Below are positions 1 to 10,329 of a DNA stretch of 64,000 nucleotides, one piece after another. How positions within the stretch are numbered: position 1 is the stretch's first letter; each line of letters starts with the position of its first letter. The notes beneath the pieces were generated by a model that was not told the origin of the DNA, did no database searches, and saw nothing but the letters and a program-made list of their open reading frames with translations. The stretch is from the NCBI GenBank assembly GCA_946902985.2, contig OX336397.1, positions 153,009,890 through 153,073,889 on the forward strand. The letters run 5' to 3'. The stretch is from Meconema thalassinum (lineage: Eukaryota; Arthropoda; Insecta; Orthoptera; Tettigoniidae). The translations under genes and the position numbers were made by a program.

Positions 1-596
1 GCTGCCAATTTCTTGGTGCTCGCGGTGTAACGTAAGTTAACTTTCACGCTGATAGGTTTGTAATGTACTTTAGTGGAATTTATTCTGCCTGCCCCATCGT
101 ATTATGCTGAGATTTGTGTATAACTTATTTAGGAATAAAGAAGCCAATAATAGGACGTTTCTTTTCAGTGGCTACTACCAGTAATTCCTCATTCACGCTG
201 TCTGATGCAGCATGCACAACAGTGCATGCATGCTGTTCTTATTAATATATCAAAAAGTAACTGTTCAATTTTGAAAATACTTACATAACTTTCATGAACT
301 TTTACGCAGTTGAACCAGCTGTATGAATTTGTGTTCTTCCATTTGAGAATATTGATTTAGTGTCAATATCTTGATTATTGCTCTCCACATGAGCGTAAGT
401 AGCACATTATTTTACAGGCCCCTGGGTCATTTACGAATATGAGTACCGATATCTTGAATGGTTTAGATGTTTTTTCCGTGTGACATCTTAGGTGAATAAC
501 CTTTTATATGATAATGATTTGGCATACTTGTATAAGTAGCCTACGACCTCTTATAATTCTGAAGCGCACTTTGTGTGTTCTAGTTTGCTGAATATT
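1..596. other. Upstream flank of the zinc-finger gene
   Basis: No reading frame or repeat that I can support. This stretch lies directly 5' of the first coding exon and should contain the promoter and 5' untranslated region. I see no clear TATA box in a convincing position. It is AT-rich and otherwise featureless by eye. Confidence 0.4.
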
Positions 597-665
597 ATGG
601 AGCAACAACCATTCATTAAGAGTGAGCCAGAATGGCTACCTCAAACTGATGAATTACCTAATATT
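597..665 (+). CDS. Zinc-finger gene, coding exon 1
   Basis: This exon encodes 23 residues starting at an ATG and ends at a consensus donor (gtaagt at 666) in phase 0. The peptide contains IKSE, which fits the SUMO-acceptor consensus (hydrophobic-K-x-E). Short acidic N-terminal exons with such motifs are common in insect C2H2 zinc-finger transcription factors. The assignment to the gene rests on phase matching with the exons at 846, 2359, 8036 and 52725, which together give an uninterrupted 450-codon frame. RNA evidence is not available here, so the start codon is inferred. Confidence 0.65.
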
Positions 666-845
666 GTAAGTCGTATTTATTATGTTTATCATGTAACATA
701 ACAATCTTAGAGATGTGCGTAACAAGCAAGGTATATTCACTTAATACCTGCTACCAATTAGTAGTATTTTATTGTTACACGTTGCTTAGTACAGTTATTC
801 TGTCTGTGTGTTTAACGTTGGCTCGTACTGTATTATACTTTCCAG

Positions 846-944
846 GAATCAATTGACCTGTTACCCTCTTATAATCTGCTGGATGTATCTGGTGATATAT
901 ATGAAGATAAAAGTGGGGTGGTGAAATTTGAACACCAAGTACAG
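846..944 (+). CDS. Zinc-finger gene, coding exon 2
   Basis: This exon is 99 nt (33 codons), entered after a pyrimidine-rich tract and ttccag acceptor and left at CAG|gtgatt, phase 0 on both sides. The peptide is acidic and contains VKFE, a second hydrophobic-K-x-E motif. It has no recognisable domain. Phase 0 to phase 0 means the exon could be skipped without breaking the frame. Confidence 0.6.
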
Positions 945-2358
945 GTGATTATAGGTTTTATATTTCCTCTCATGTATATGGTTCTTATTTAAGCAGTCAG
1001 TAGTTGCTGATGTTATTGTGTTCATAATGCGGGTCCACTCTGTTGCCACCCTGGGCCCCATTGTATGTGAAGTCTACACCATATGCTGTGATTACAGTAG
1101 CAAATTTATTGGTAATGCAGGTTCACTGATCATCATCATCATCATCATCGTTGACAACCTCCAGTTTCCCAAGTGCGGTTCACTTTTTGGCATATTTGTC
1201 GGAGGATAAAACACTGATTTAGTAATAACCTTTTATATCAAAACTTCAATGTTTTAAACCTCAAACAGTAAAAAAAAATGTTTAACTCTTTCACATCTAA
1301 GGAGTATTTCTATAAAAATCAAACGAGAGAGAGCTAGCCATGCCTGTCAATATGATGTTGGTCCTCCTTCCACCTTGATGCCTCCCTCTCCTGTAAGCTA
1401 TGGCTGTCAATATATTGATGGTCCACCCTTGAAGACTGCCTCCACTCCTAGCTGTGACTATCAGTATGGTGCTGACTTATCCTTCATCTTCATGATAGGC
1501 TCTATTGTTGAATAAATATTTAATGGTGACGAGTTCTTGGTGTTTGTAGAAACTTTGTACAAAGGAGAAAGTTTTTTTTTTTTTTTTTGACTGGCACGAA
1601 GTACCGTCAAATACACACCAGTGATTGTCTATGGCAGTGTTTCTCAGCCTTTTATTGGACCGCGGTCGTGAAATTCATTCTCTAAAGTTCTTAAGCTGCT
1701 GTCTATAAACATATTGTTATTCACTTCTCTGTTTATTAACACATTGTATAATCACCTTGTTGGTTGGTTCCTTAGTTTAGGGGCTTTGACAACGCGGTCA
1801 ATCACCTTGATAACGACAAGGGCTCATGTATTTTTCATTACAAGTGAATTTATATAACATGAGATTTCAAGTAGCTGCCACTGTACTTACAAATAAGCCC
1901 CTATTTGTTATTTGTTCCCGTTAAATTACACCCAAAGTCAGGTTTCCATGAGATCAAGAATGGTTTTAAATTGCCAACGCTTGGTACAAGACTTCTGACA
2001 CAAAATTTCTCAACGTTTGTTTTCCTTATTAACGTTATATGGTAACTAAAAGTAACTGCATCTACGCCGCGAAGTTGCAACACACACACACACACACTCA
2101 ATGCTAGTGACAATATGCTAGGTCCACGTTTTGCGAGTGTATACTAACTGAAATGCTTTTTGATAAAAACTGCACATTAACTGTTAGGTGTTTTGCCATG
2201 TAACATGGACGAAAGAAAGCTATGAATGCAGGGTTGAATTACCTTCAGCATGTTACTTTATTCCCTCATTCCTTCAGTGCAAGTTTATAAGCCACCTGTA
2301 AGATACTATCCCACCTACGGAAAGGAATACATATGTGAAACAAGTCATTTCTTTGCAG
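945..2358. other. Intron 2 with simple and interspersed repeats
   Basis: Contains a short (TCA)n run at about 1128-1149, the in-frame repeat described at 1336-1515, a poly-T run near 1571-1588, and a (CA)n tract near 2081-2096. At about 1755-1805 there is a minus-strand fragment of the repeat family whose plus-strand copies lie near 14,105-14,150 and 43,515-43,570. I find no supported gene. Confidence 0.5.
1336..1515 (+). repeat. Three in-frame units of a 54-60 bp coding-like repeat, ending at a stop and AATAAA
   Basis: Three degenerate tandem units start near 1336, 1396 and 1450. In one frame they read S-H-A-C-Q-Y..., S-Y-G-C-Q-Y... and S-C-D-Y-Q-Y..., each of the first two followed by a GPP motif, with no stop until TAA at 1513-1515. 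A polyadenylation hexamer AATAAA overlaps the stop (1511-1516). The frame stays open upstream to about 1300. This could be an alternative terminal exon of the zinc-finger gene or a relic of a repetitive gene. No acceptor with a phase compatible with exon 2 is obvious, so function is undecided. Confidence 0.35.
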
Positions 2359-2460
2359 GACGATACAGACCATCACACATATATTAAGATTGAGGAATCT
2401 TCTATTCCGGAAAGCGGTCCATGCATCACAACATCAGTATCATGTTCAGATCTGAAAGTG
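2359..2460 (+). CDS. Zinc-finger gene, coding exon 3
   Basis: This exon is 102 nt (34 codons) between a tttgcag acceptor and a gtaagt donor, phase 0 on both sides. The peptide includes YIKIEE, the third hydrophobic-K-x-E motif in three successive exons, followed by a Ser/Thr-rich segment. No domain is recognised. Exons 1-3 all keep phase 0, so they form a modular N-terminal region upstream of the DNA-binding fingers. Confidence 0.62.
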
Positions 2461-3560
2461 GTAAGTATCTTCATGCGTCTTTTCAAGACATCTCCTTATC
2501 ACCTCATAGCATTTAGGGATTAAAAGTTGTATTCTCACAATTATGTTGATGACAAATGGAAGTGTTTGGCTGTTAATACCTACTCCAATGTCATCCTCAG
2601 CCTGTATCTCCTTTGCAAACAGTGTGCTCCCGTACTCGAGCAGACACACAATACTTGTAGTTACTAGCATGCTCTACAATAGACTCCCCACTGAGGCATT
2701 TCATTGATTCAATCTAACTTTTTTTGATCATTAAAATATTAAATGGCAGCGAATTGTAAAGAAATGCCTTGTATAATATTCTGAAGGTTGATTGTTTTAT
2801 GCCGCCTTTCTCAGAAGCTATGCTCGTATGGGCAGTCTAGTTGCTTATTACTCAATGTTATGTGTACGTGTTGGACCGTAGGACCTGTTATGGTCTATTG
2901 AAGAGATTTCCAAACTTTTTCTCATGGCAACACCCTATTAGCACATACAATTCTACATGACGCCTCTTTAATTATTTTAATTATAATCATAGACCATTTT
3001 ATCAAAGGAGGTTCATTTTAAAGAAATTGAAATTTTTCATAGTATACATATGATTTTCCAAGTATAATAGGCTATATTAAGGACATTTCTAATAGATACA
3101 ATACTTGCACCTTGATGTTCCTATTCTATGACTGCTATGGGTTTGGCGATCATTAGGAATATGCTTTATATCAGGTCGGATGCAGGACAAATTTACACGC
3201 ATTTCCTCATCTATCATTCTCAAACTTCCACGTTTTACTGTGTTTTTTTTTTTGGTATTAGACATAACACGAAACGCACTTTGACACGAATATGTCGTTG
3301 AAAACTGCAACAAAACAATGAGGGCTTTTTGACTCAGGCGAGGAAGATCTTGCTAAATAGAAACCCAGAAGCTGTCTAATTCTGACTCTTGGTTCGTAAG
3401 TCTTAAAGCCTGTTTGTTTTTAAGCTCCGCCAGTTCCTTTTCTTCGATAAGTTGAAGTTCACAAATGTTTGAGGGTGCAAAAGGAATTCTTTTCAATTCG
3501 TATTGTTTTACGTTTAGTGTTGGAAAATATCCAACCAACCTCTATTCCAGTTGCATTAAA
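2461..3560. other. Intron 3, proximal part
   Basis: Gene-free by my reading. Some short open frames on the minus strand (for example near 3089-3313 and 3353-3538) show no recognisable domain and are treated as chance. The CR1/L2-like retrotransposon begins near the right edge. Confidence 0.4.
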
Positions 3561-3695
3561 AGATTATGAACCACTGGTTGTATTTTGTCGCTAATTGGAC
3601 ATTTAGATGTCAAAGGACACTCTCAAAATTGCTCTCATTTATTTGGCAGTCAAAGTGAAAGGTTGTGTTTTTCCCGAGCTCTCAGGTGTGCTGAA

Positions 3696-4679
3696 ATGGG
3701 TTGTTCTCTGGAGTGTTATCGCGCGAGGATCGGACTGTGGTATGTGAAGGGTAGTCGGGATTTCCGGTGTTTGTGTGTGCGTACGGACTCTAGTAACTTG
3801 TGGTTCATAGCCCTAGAGATAGCTGCATTGCTAGTTATTGGTGGAGTGGAAGTGAATCCAGGCCCTGTTACTCCAAATATGAATCAGGCAAATGATCCAG
3901 TGGCCGCCTTAAAGTGTTCGACGTGCAGTAAAACATTGAAGAACGGTGTTCAGTGTGGACTATGTGGGAAATGGTTTCACTTCGGCTGTATTAAGGTCAA
4001 GAAGGAGGATTGTGATGTCGGGAATTGGTTTTGTAAAGTATGTGATACGCCGGACTGTTTGAGGGTGCAAAGTAAGTGATCAAATAATACAGGAACTTAG
4101 AACAAAGCTTCGTGAATCAGAGGAAACGGTGAAGGATGTGACTGAACGGCTTTCTACTGGGATCAGTGTGGAAGAGGGCGTGCAGGAGCAAACTGAGGAT
4201 GACGTCATCATAATGGGTGATTCTATGATACGATGGAGTGCGAATATCTCGAGGAAATCAGATGCGAAAGTGCGGTGTTATCCGGGGATTAAAATTGACC
4301 AGCTTGCCCAACAAGTGGAAGAAGCAAATGTAGAGGACTGTGACAAAGTTAAAGTGTTGTTGCTCCATGTTGGGACGAACGATTTGAAGAAGAGGTCTAC
4401 AGTTGATTACATCATGGGGGAGCTCTACGAACTAGACAGAAAAGCTAAAAGCAAGTTTGGAAATGCAAAAATTATAATGAGTGGCATTGTTCGGCGGGGA
4501 GATGTTCCGTTAAGGTGAGTTAAGACTGTAAATGAGCGCATGGACTGGGTTTCTGCACAACTGGGATTAGTGTACGTAGATACTGACTGCTGGATTGGTG
4601 GCCGTGACTTCGCCCGAGACGGGCTGCATTTAAATCGACGGAGCTCTTTTAACCTAGGGAGCCTACATGACAGGGTCAT
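3696..4679 (+). pseudogene. LINE ORF1: 2A-like peptide, PHD finger, SGNH esterase (broken)
   Basis: The likely start is the ATG at 3696. Residues 49-57 read GGVEVNPGP, coded at 3840-3866. This matches the C-terminal 2A ribosome-skipping consensus (xVExNPGP) except that the canonical D is G. It is followed by a PHD-type zinc finger (C-x2-C, C-x2-C, H-x2-C, C-x2-C; about 3915-4050). After a one-base frame change near 4060-4080 come a short coiled coil and an SGNH/GDSL-type esterase: GDSM near 4210, HVGTND near 4366, and DGLHLN near 4619 carrying the Asp/His pair. An in-frame TGA at about 4516 interrupts the esterase. This domain set is known from CR1-type ORF1 proteins. Confidence 0.7.
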
Positions 4680-4774
4680 CGGCTCGTGCCGGCCATTGTG
4701 AGGAGGAGCAGGTCCAGAGGTAGCCAGCCGACGGGAACAGAAGGAGCTACTTCGTGATATTTGCTGCGGAGGTA

Positions 4775-7464
4775 AGACTCTAAGATTACTGCAGGTTAAT
4801 TGTCAGAGTTTAGGAAATAAATTAATTGAATTTTGGAATCTTGTAGAGACGTATTCTCCGGACATTGTCATTGCTACCGAATCTTGGTTACATGAGGATA
4901 TAAATAGTAATGAAATAATTCAAGGGACCTACGAAATTCACAGAAGGGATCGGGGGAAGCTAGGTGGTGGGCTTTTTATTTGTGTGCGCAAGAATATAGC
5001 TAGTTTCTTTAAGTTGGCTGATACGGATCATGAAATGTTATGTGTACAAATTTCGGATAAATGGAATAAATTCACTCTTCAGGTGTTAGGGGCGTATAGA
5101 GCACCTAAAGATAAGTTTTCGCTTCTCGACACACTGTGTGATAAAACATGTACGGGTAATGCTATGAAAGAGAGCATAATAATTGCCGGAGATTTAAACC
5201 TCCCCTAAGTAGACTGGTCTGGTGAGTCAACTAGCTGTGGTCAAGCTCAGAGCGCTGCAAACAAATTCTTAAGGGAGGGGGGATTTTCCCAAGTAGTTGA
5301 CTTCCCAACTAGAGGCAATTAGTGACCATTCTGGGGTTGAATTAAATATTAGATACGGTGAAATTACAAAATTAGACTCTGATGTAGCAAATAAGATCAT
5401 ATTCCAGTATCGCAGGACGGATCAGGGCAAATTTCAGGTGTATTTGAATGAGCTATTTGTAGGATGGGCATCGGAAGGAAATCACATTAATATCCTGTGG
5501 ACTAACTTTTTGAAAATTTTAAATAGCGCTATAGATGAATTTGTTCCATTTAAATTACTGAAACAAAACCCAGAAGTCTTAAACGGAAAATTAGGAAATT
5601 ATACAATAAAAGACATGATAGTGACAAGTAGGCCTATATGTTGAAATTTAAGTCCTTATCAAGAGAGCTCGTTTTAAAAAAGAGGGCTGCTCATGACAAT
5701 TATATGCAAGGTTTTACTTGGTTCGGGAGGCGATGGGTGGAAAAAAAATTACAGTTATGTTAGGAGAAGAAAGGGAAATTCAAATAATTTGTCGATGATA
5801 ATGTCCGGTGACGGTAAATTAATTACTGAGAAGCAAGCCATTGCTAATGAATTAAATGTCTTTTATGGTAGTGTGTTCAATAAATCCAATAGCTGTGTGT
5901 TGGACCTTAACGGTGAATCAGGGGCTCCACTTCTCCAAATAAACCAGTCAGCAATTGTAAAGCTAATACAAAAATTACGTTACAATATATCGAAGGGTCC
6001 TGATAATATTGTTAGTGAAGTACTTAAACTAGGAGGTAGGGCCGTGGCACGATACTTAGAGGTGATTTTTAATGTGTCCATAAATAATGCGCAAATCCCG
6101 GTTGACTGGTAAAGAGCTACGGTAGTTCCAATATTTAAGGGAGGGAGCAGACTTGAATTGGGCAACTACAGGCCGGTTAGGCTTACGTCCATCGTTTGTA
6201 AACAGATGGAGCATCTCATTTGCGACTACTTGAGGGAACAGTGGGAAACACTATCATGGTTTAATGATAGGCAACATGGATTTCGGAAAGGTTACTCATG
6301 CGAGAGTCAGATGCCATCACTTTTTCAAGATATTAGCGAATCGTTAGACGATGGAGTTTCAGTCGACGCCGTAGTTATAGATTTTGCGAAGGCATTTGAT
6401 GTCGTGCCGCATGACATGCTACTCCATAAATTAGCTTCGACGAAGATTGATAGAAGTGTAATTTTATGGATCCAAGAATTTTTGACGGGTCGTTCCCAGA
6501 AAGTGAAAGTTGAAGGCCGATTCGCGGATGAAATTACCGTAACGTCGGGTATCCCTCAGGGCAGCGTAGGCCTAATCGGAACTTTGCTATTTTTGGGTTT
6601 ATAAATGACTTACCAAATGGGATTCGCAGTGACTGTCGATTGTTTGCGGATGATTGTGTAATATATCGAAAGATACATAACTCACAAGACAATGCAGTAC
6701 TTCAAGATGACCTGAACCTGGTCTATAAGTGGGCGAATGAAAATAAAATGAAAATAAACACAAGAAAATGTAGTCTAATAAAAATAGGGAAAGTGCGAAG
6801 GCAAGATTTTCAATATAAAATTGGCTCGGAAATACTTGTAGAAGAAGATTCTTGGAAATATTTGGGCGTTCACGTAAGAAATGATATGAAATGGAGTAGT
6901 CATATAGGATGTGTAGTTTCTAAAGCTTACAAATCCTTGCACTTTGCAATGAGGGTATTAAAAGGAAGTAGTACCTCTGCTAAAGAATTAGGATATTTGT
7001 CACTTGTAAGACCTATTCTGGAATACGTCTCGGCGGTTTGGGATCCATATCAAGTAGGGCTCATAAATGAGTTGGAAATGGTACAAAGAAAGGTCGCTGG
7101 ATTTGTGCTCAGTGACTTAAATCCCAGGAGCAGTGTGAGCCGTATGTTAAAGAAACTTGGGTGGGAATCACTTGAGGCTAGGAGGATGAAATCTAGACTC
7201 TGCGCTATGCACAACGCGTATACAAATCAACCAGCATGGGGTGAGCTTAGCAAACGTATGGAAAAGCCTACTTACATGGGTAGGAGCGATCACCCTTTCA
7301 AAGTTAAGGGCCGACCTCAGCGAACAAATTATGGTAAATATCCTTTCGTAAACCGTGCCATTGATAATTGGAACTCTCTACCTGCCGCAGTCTTAGAGCC
7401 TTTTCCCAAACTTATAGGTGTGTTTAAGAAAAGACTGACTATTTGTGTAAATACTCCAGTTTAA
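4775..7464 (+). pseudogene. LINE ORF2: endonuclease and reverse transcriptase (broken)
   Basis: The protein would nick target DNA and copy LINE RNA. The N-terminal part is an exonuclease/endonuclease/phosphatase fold: the catalytic Glu is in TESWL near 4877, GDLNLP is near 5191, and the SDH motif is near 5323. The reverse transcriptase follows, with RP near 6172, the DFAKAFD motif (first catalytic Asp) near 6380, GIPQGS near 6548 and FADD (catalytic Asp pair) near 6642. A C-terminal region typical of LINEs, with an LRPILEY-like motif, ends at 7464. Stops at about 5206, 5642 and 6110 and a frame change at 6565-6640 disable it. The C-terminal 274 codons remain open. Confidence 0.75.
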
Positions 7465-7572
7465 TTGTTAGTGAATTGTTATGTACAATTATTTATTTGT
7501 TATGTATATCTAATTTGCCACCCGGGGACACACCCCCCAATTACAAATAAACGAATGAATGAATGAATAAAC

Positions 7573-8035
7573 TGATTTTTACCCTTAAAGTGGCAATTTT
7601 GTCTTTAGCAGTAAGTAGATTTGCACTCTTATCAACATGTCGATCAAGCGGCTAATAGGCCCAATGAGGGGAATTATTGTATTGACATCTGCCCCTCTCG
7701 TATGGGTTTAAGGCTAAAAGAATTAAAAGTAAATGTTCATATGACCTCAATCCTTTTAGGTTAATTCTTCCATTACGGCACTGATCTTAGCATATTCATT
7801 AACTCTAAGTTTACCTTGGTCTCTAATGGTGTATTGTAAGTTTCAGAAATGGGGAATATAACCACTTACCTGTATAATTTTGATCTCTAGCTCTAGGATG
7901 TGAAGGACAGTAAAAAGTCATTCAACGAATATATCTTCACTTCAGCTATGCATTGCTGTACAATTACATGGGTTGTCATGTGTGCAAATGTATAAGTTGA
8001 TAACACTGTAATAAATTATTACATCTTATCCCCAG
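7573..8035. other. Intron 3, distal part
   Basis: I see no gene or clear repeat. The sequence ends in a typical acceptor (tatccccag) for exon 4. Confidence 0.4.
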
Positions 8036-8094
8036 GATGCAAAAGAAGAAAATCAGAATGAAGAAGCAGATGAAAGTGAAAATCACTTAAATGA
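8036..8094 (+). CDS. Zinc-finger gene, coding exon 4
   Basis: This exon is 59 nt encoding 19 residues plus two bases of the next codon; the peptide is very acidic (Glu/Asp/Asn-rich). The donor is ga|gtaagt, phase 2. The next compatible coding exon is at 52725, whose first base completes a Glu codon. The intron between them is about 44.6 kb and contains all the central transposons of this window. If transcripts do not bridge it, this exon would belong to a truncated or alternatively terminated mRNA. Confidence 0.58.
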
Positions 8095-8289
8095 GTAAGT
8101 GTTAAACATACAAACAGCATGTTCTTTCGTTTACATTATACTTACCCTCCTTGTAGGAATGTATAGGCTTTTCCTTTCTTAAATGCGGGTGCTAAACTTT
8201 CAGCTTCAAAATGAATTTCACGAATTTCCAAACGAATAATTAATTAAGCGTTATTAATGTAAGGCAAGGCTGCAACTTATCCCCATACT

Positions 8290-9167
8290 TTTCAATCTTT
8301 GCATTGAACAAGCAATGAAGGAAATTGGAGAAAAATTTAAAGTGGTAGTGAAGATTCAAGGAGAAATAATATTAACTCTGAGATTTGCTGATGACATCGT
8401 CATCTTGTCGGAAACGCCTGAGGATTTGAATGAGTTTTTGGATGGTATGGACTCCGTCTTACGGAATGAATACATGATGAAAATTAATAAATGTAAAACA
8501 AAAATACTGGAATGCAGCCGAAATAAATCAGAAACCTCTATGGACATCAAATTGGCAGGTGAAAAGCTGAAGGAAGTATGAGACTTCTGTTACTTAGGAA
8601 GCAAAATAACCAATGATGGACGAAGCAAAGAGGATATAAAAAGTAGGTTGGGTCAGGCAAGGAAAGTCTTTCTACAAAAAAGGAATCTGTTGACATTGAA
8701 TATAGATTTAGGTGTTAGGAAGTCATTTTTGAAAGCCTTTGTCTGGAGCGTGGCGCTCTATGGAAGGGAATCTTGGACTATTGTTGCAGCAGAAAAGAGG
8801 AAAATATGAGCATTTGAAATGTGGTGTTACGGAGAATGATGAAGATCGGATGGGTAGATGGGGTGACAAACGAAAAGGTATTAAGAAGAGTGGGAGAGGA
8901 GAGATGTTTCTGGCGACTGCTAATGAAGAGAAGAGATAGGTTAGTAGGACACATACTAAGACACCCAGGAATAGCAAGCTTAGTTATGGAAGGAAGGGTT
9001 GAGGACAAGAACTGTAGGGGTAGACCAAGGTAAGAATATGTTAAACAGATTGCTTCGGATGTAGGGTGTGGTAGCTATGTAGAGATGAAACGATTAGCTC
9101 AAGACAGGGGCATGATGAGCTGCATCAAACCAGTCGAAAGACTGAAGACTCAAACAACAACAACAAT
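8290..9167 (+). pseudogene. Non-LTR retrotransposon RT fragment, 5'-truncated, plus orientation
   Basis: The translated frames show a reverse transcriptase palm end (RFADDIVIL near 8383) followed by the thumb/C-terminal region common in insect endonuclease-reverse-transcriptase LINEs (a CYLGS motif, an Ala-rich helix, FVWSV.LYG, and an RRVGEERCFW segment to about 9030). A stop at about 8579 and several frame changes interrupt it. The 3' end is a short CAA-repeat tail (about 9151-9166). A closely similar copy lies inverted at 9671-10325. Confidence 0.7.
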
Positions 9168-9670
9168 TCATTTTTATTCAAGGCAAACTATAAAATAATT
9201 GTATAGTGTGACAACATAATGCCACAGAGTTTGAGTGAGTTTCATTTTGTGGTTAAAGGTAAAAAACTTAATTTCAGTTTACAAAATGACACTATATTAC
9301 CTTCGCCCAGACGCAAATACTTATAAAATGAAAGCTGACTCGAGGTTTATTTTATAAAGGAGATGAGTGAGGAATGTGCCGCGGCTGTCTCGCTGACTCT
9401 CCTGAGGCTAACTGTACTTTTTACCATTTTGTTCATTCCGTGAGTGCTTTGTAGACATAAAATTACATTTCCACCGCAGAAGATATATTTTAAAAATCAA
9501 CCCTATAAATAAGAGATTTAATTACGTTAAAACCCAAGCAACTCAAGTCAATCACGTCCCCTAAAAACCAGGTCAAGCTATCATTCATTGGCATTCACTT
9601 AAAAATAAAATCATAACACACAAGCTATCACTTCACTCCACGGCACAAAGATAAAAAAGCAAGACTGCTG

Positions 9671-10325
9671 TTGTTTTGAGTCTTCAGTCTTTTGACTGGT
9701 TTGATGCAGGGCTCCATGCCTCCCTGTACTGAGCTAATCGTTTCATCTCATAGCTACCACACCCTACATCCGAGGCAATCTATTTAACATAGTCTAACCT
9801 TTGTCTACCCCTACAGTTCTTGTCCTCGTCGCTTCCTTCCATAACTAAGCTGGCTTTTCCTGGGTTTCTTGGTATGTGTCCTACAAACCTATCTCTTCTC
9901 TTCATTAACAGTCGCCAGAAACATCTCTCCTCTCCCACTCGTCTTAATACCTTTTCGCGTGTAACCCTATCTATCCATTTGATCTTCATTATTCTCCTAT
10001 AACATCACATTTCAAACGCTTCAGTTCTCCTCTTTTCTGCTGCACCAATAGTCCAAGTTTCACTCCCATAGAGTACCACGCTCCAGACAAAGGCTTTCAG
10101 AAATGACTTCCCAATACCTAAATCTATATTCGATGTCAACAGATTCCTTTTTTGCAGAAATGCTTTCCTTGCCTGATCCAACCTACATTTTATATCCTCT
10201 TTGCTTCGTCCATCATTGGTTATATTGCTTCCTAAGTAACAGAAGTCTCTTACTTCCTTCAGCTTTTCACCTGCCAATTTGATATCCATAGCGGTTTCTG
10301 ATTTATTTCGGCTGCATTCCAAGAC
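9671..10325 (-). pseudogene. Inverted copy of the same LINE 3' end
   Basis: On the minus strand this encodes the same RT C-terminal region as 8290-9167, starting at an ECSRNKSET segment and running through CYLGSN, FVWSVVLYGSETWT and KVLRRVGEERC. The CAA-type tail is at the left edge (about 9670). The two copies face each other across about 500 bp. One frame change near 10,010 separates the two open parts. The right end at about 10,325 is where similarity to the plus copy stops, consistent with 5' truncation. Confidence 0.7.
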
Positions 10326-10329
10326 TGAC

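Larger units (their letters stand above)
3560..7572 (+). mobile_element. CR1/L2-type non-LTR retrotransposon, near full length, degenerate
   Basis: This is a LINE lying in intron 3 of the zinc-finger gene. Its order is ORF1 (2A-like peptide, PHD finger, coiled coil, SGNH esterase), then ORF2 (apurinic-type endonuclease, reverse transcriptase), then a 3' end of tandem GAAT units (about 7552-7568). A simple-repeat tail of this type, rather than poly-A, is usual in the CR1/L2 group. The boundaries are approximate because I could not define a target-site duplication. Several stops and frameshifts mark it as inactive. Confidence 0.75.
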
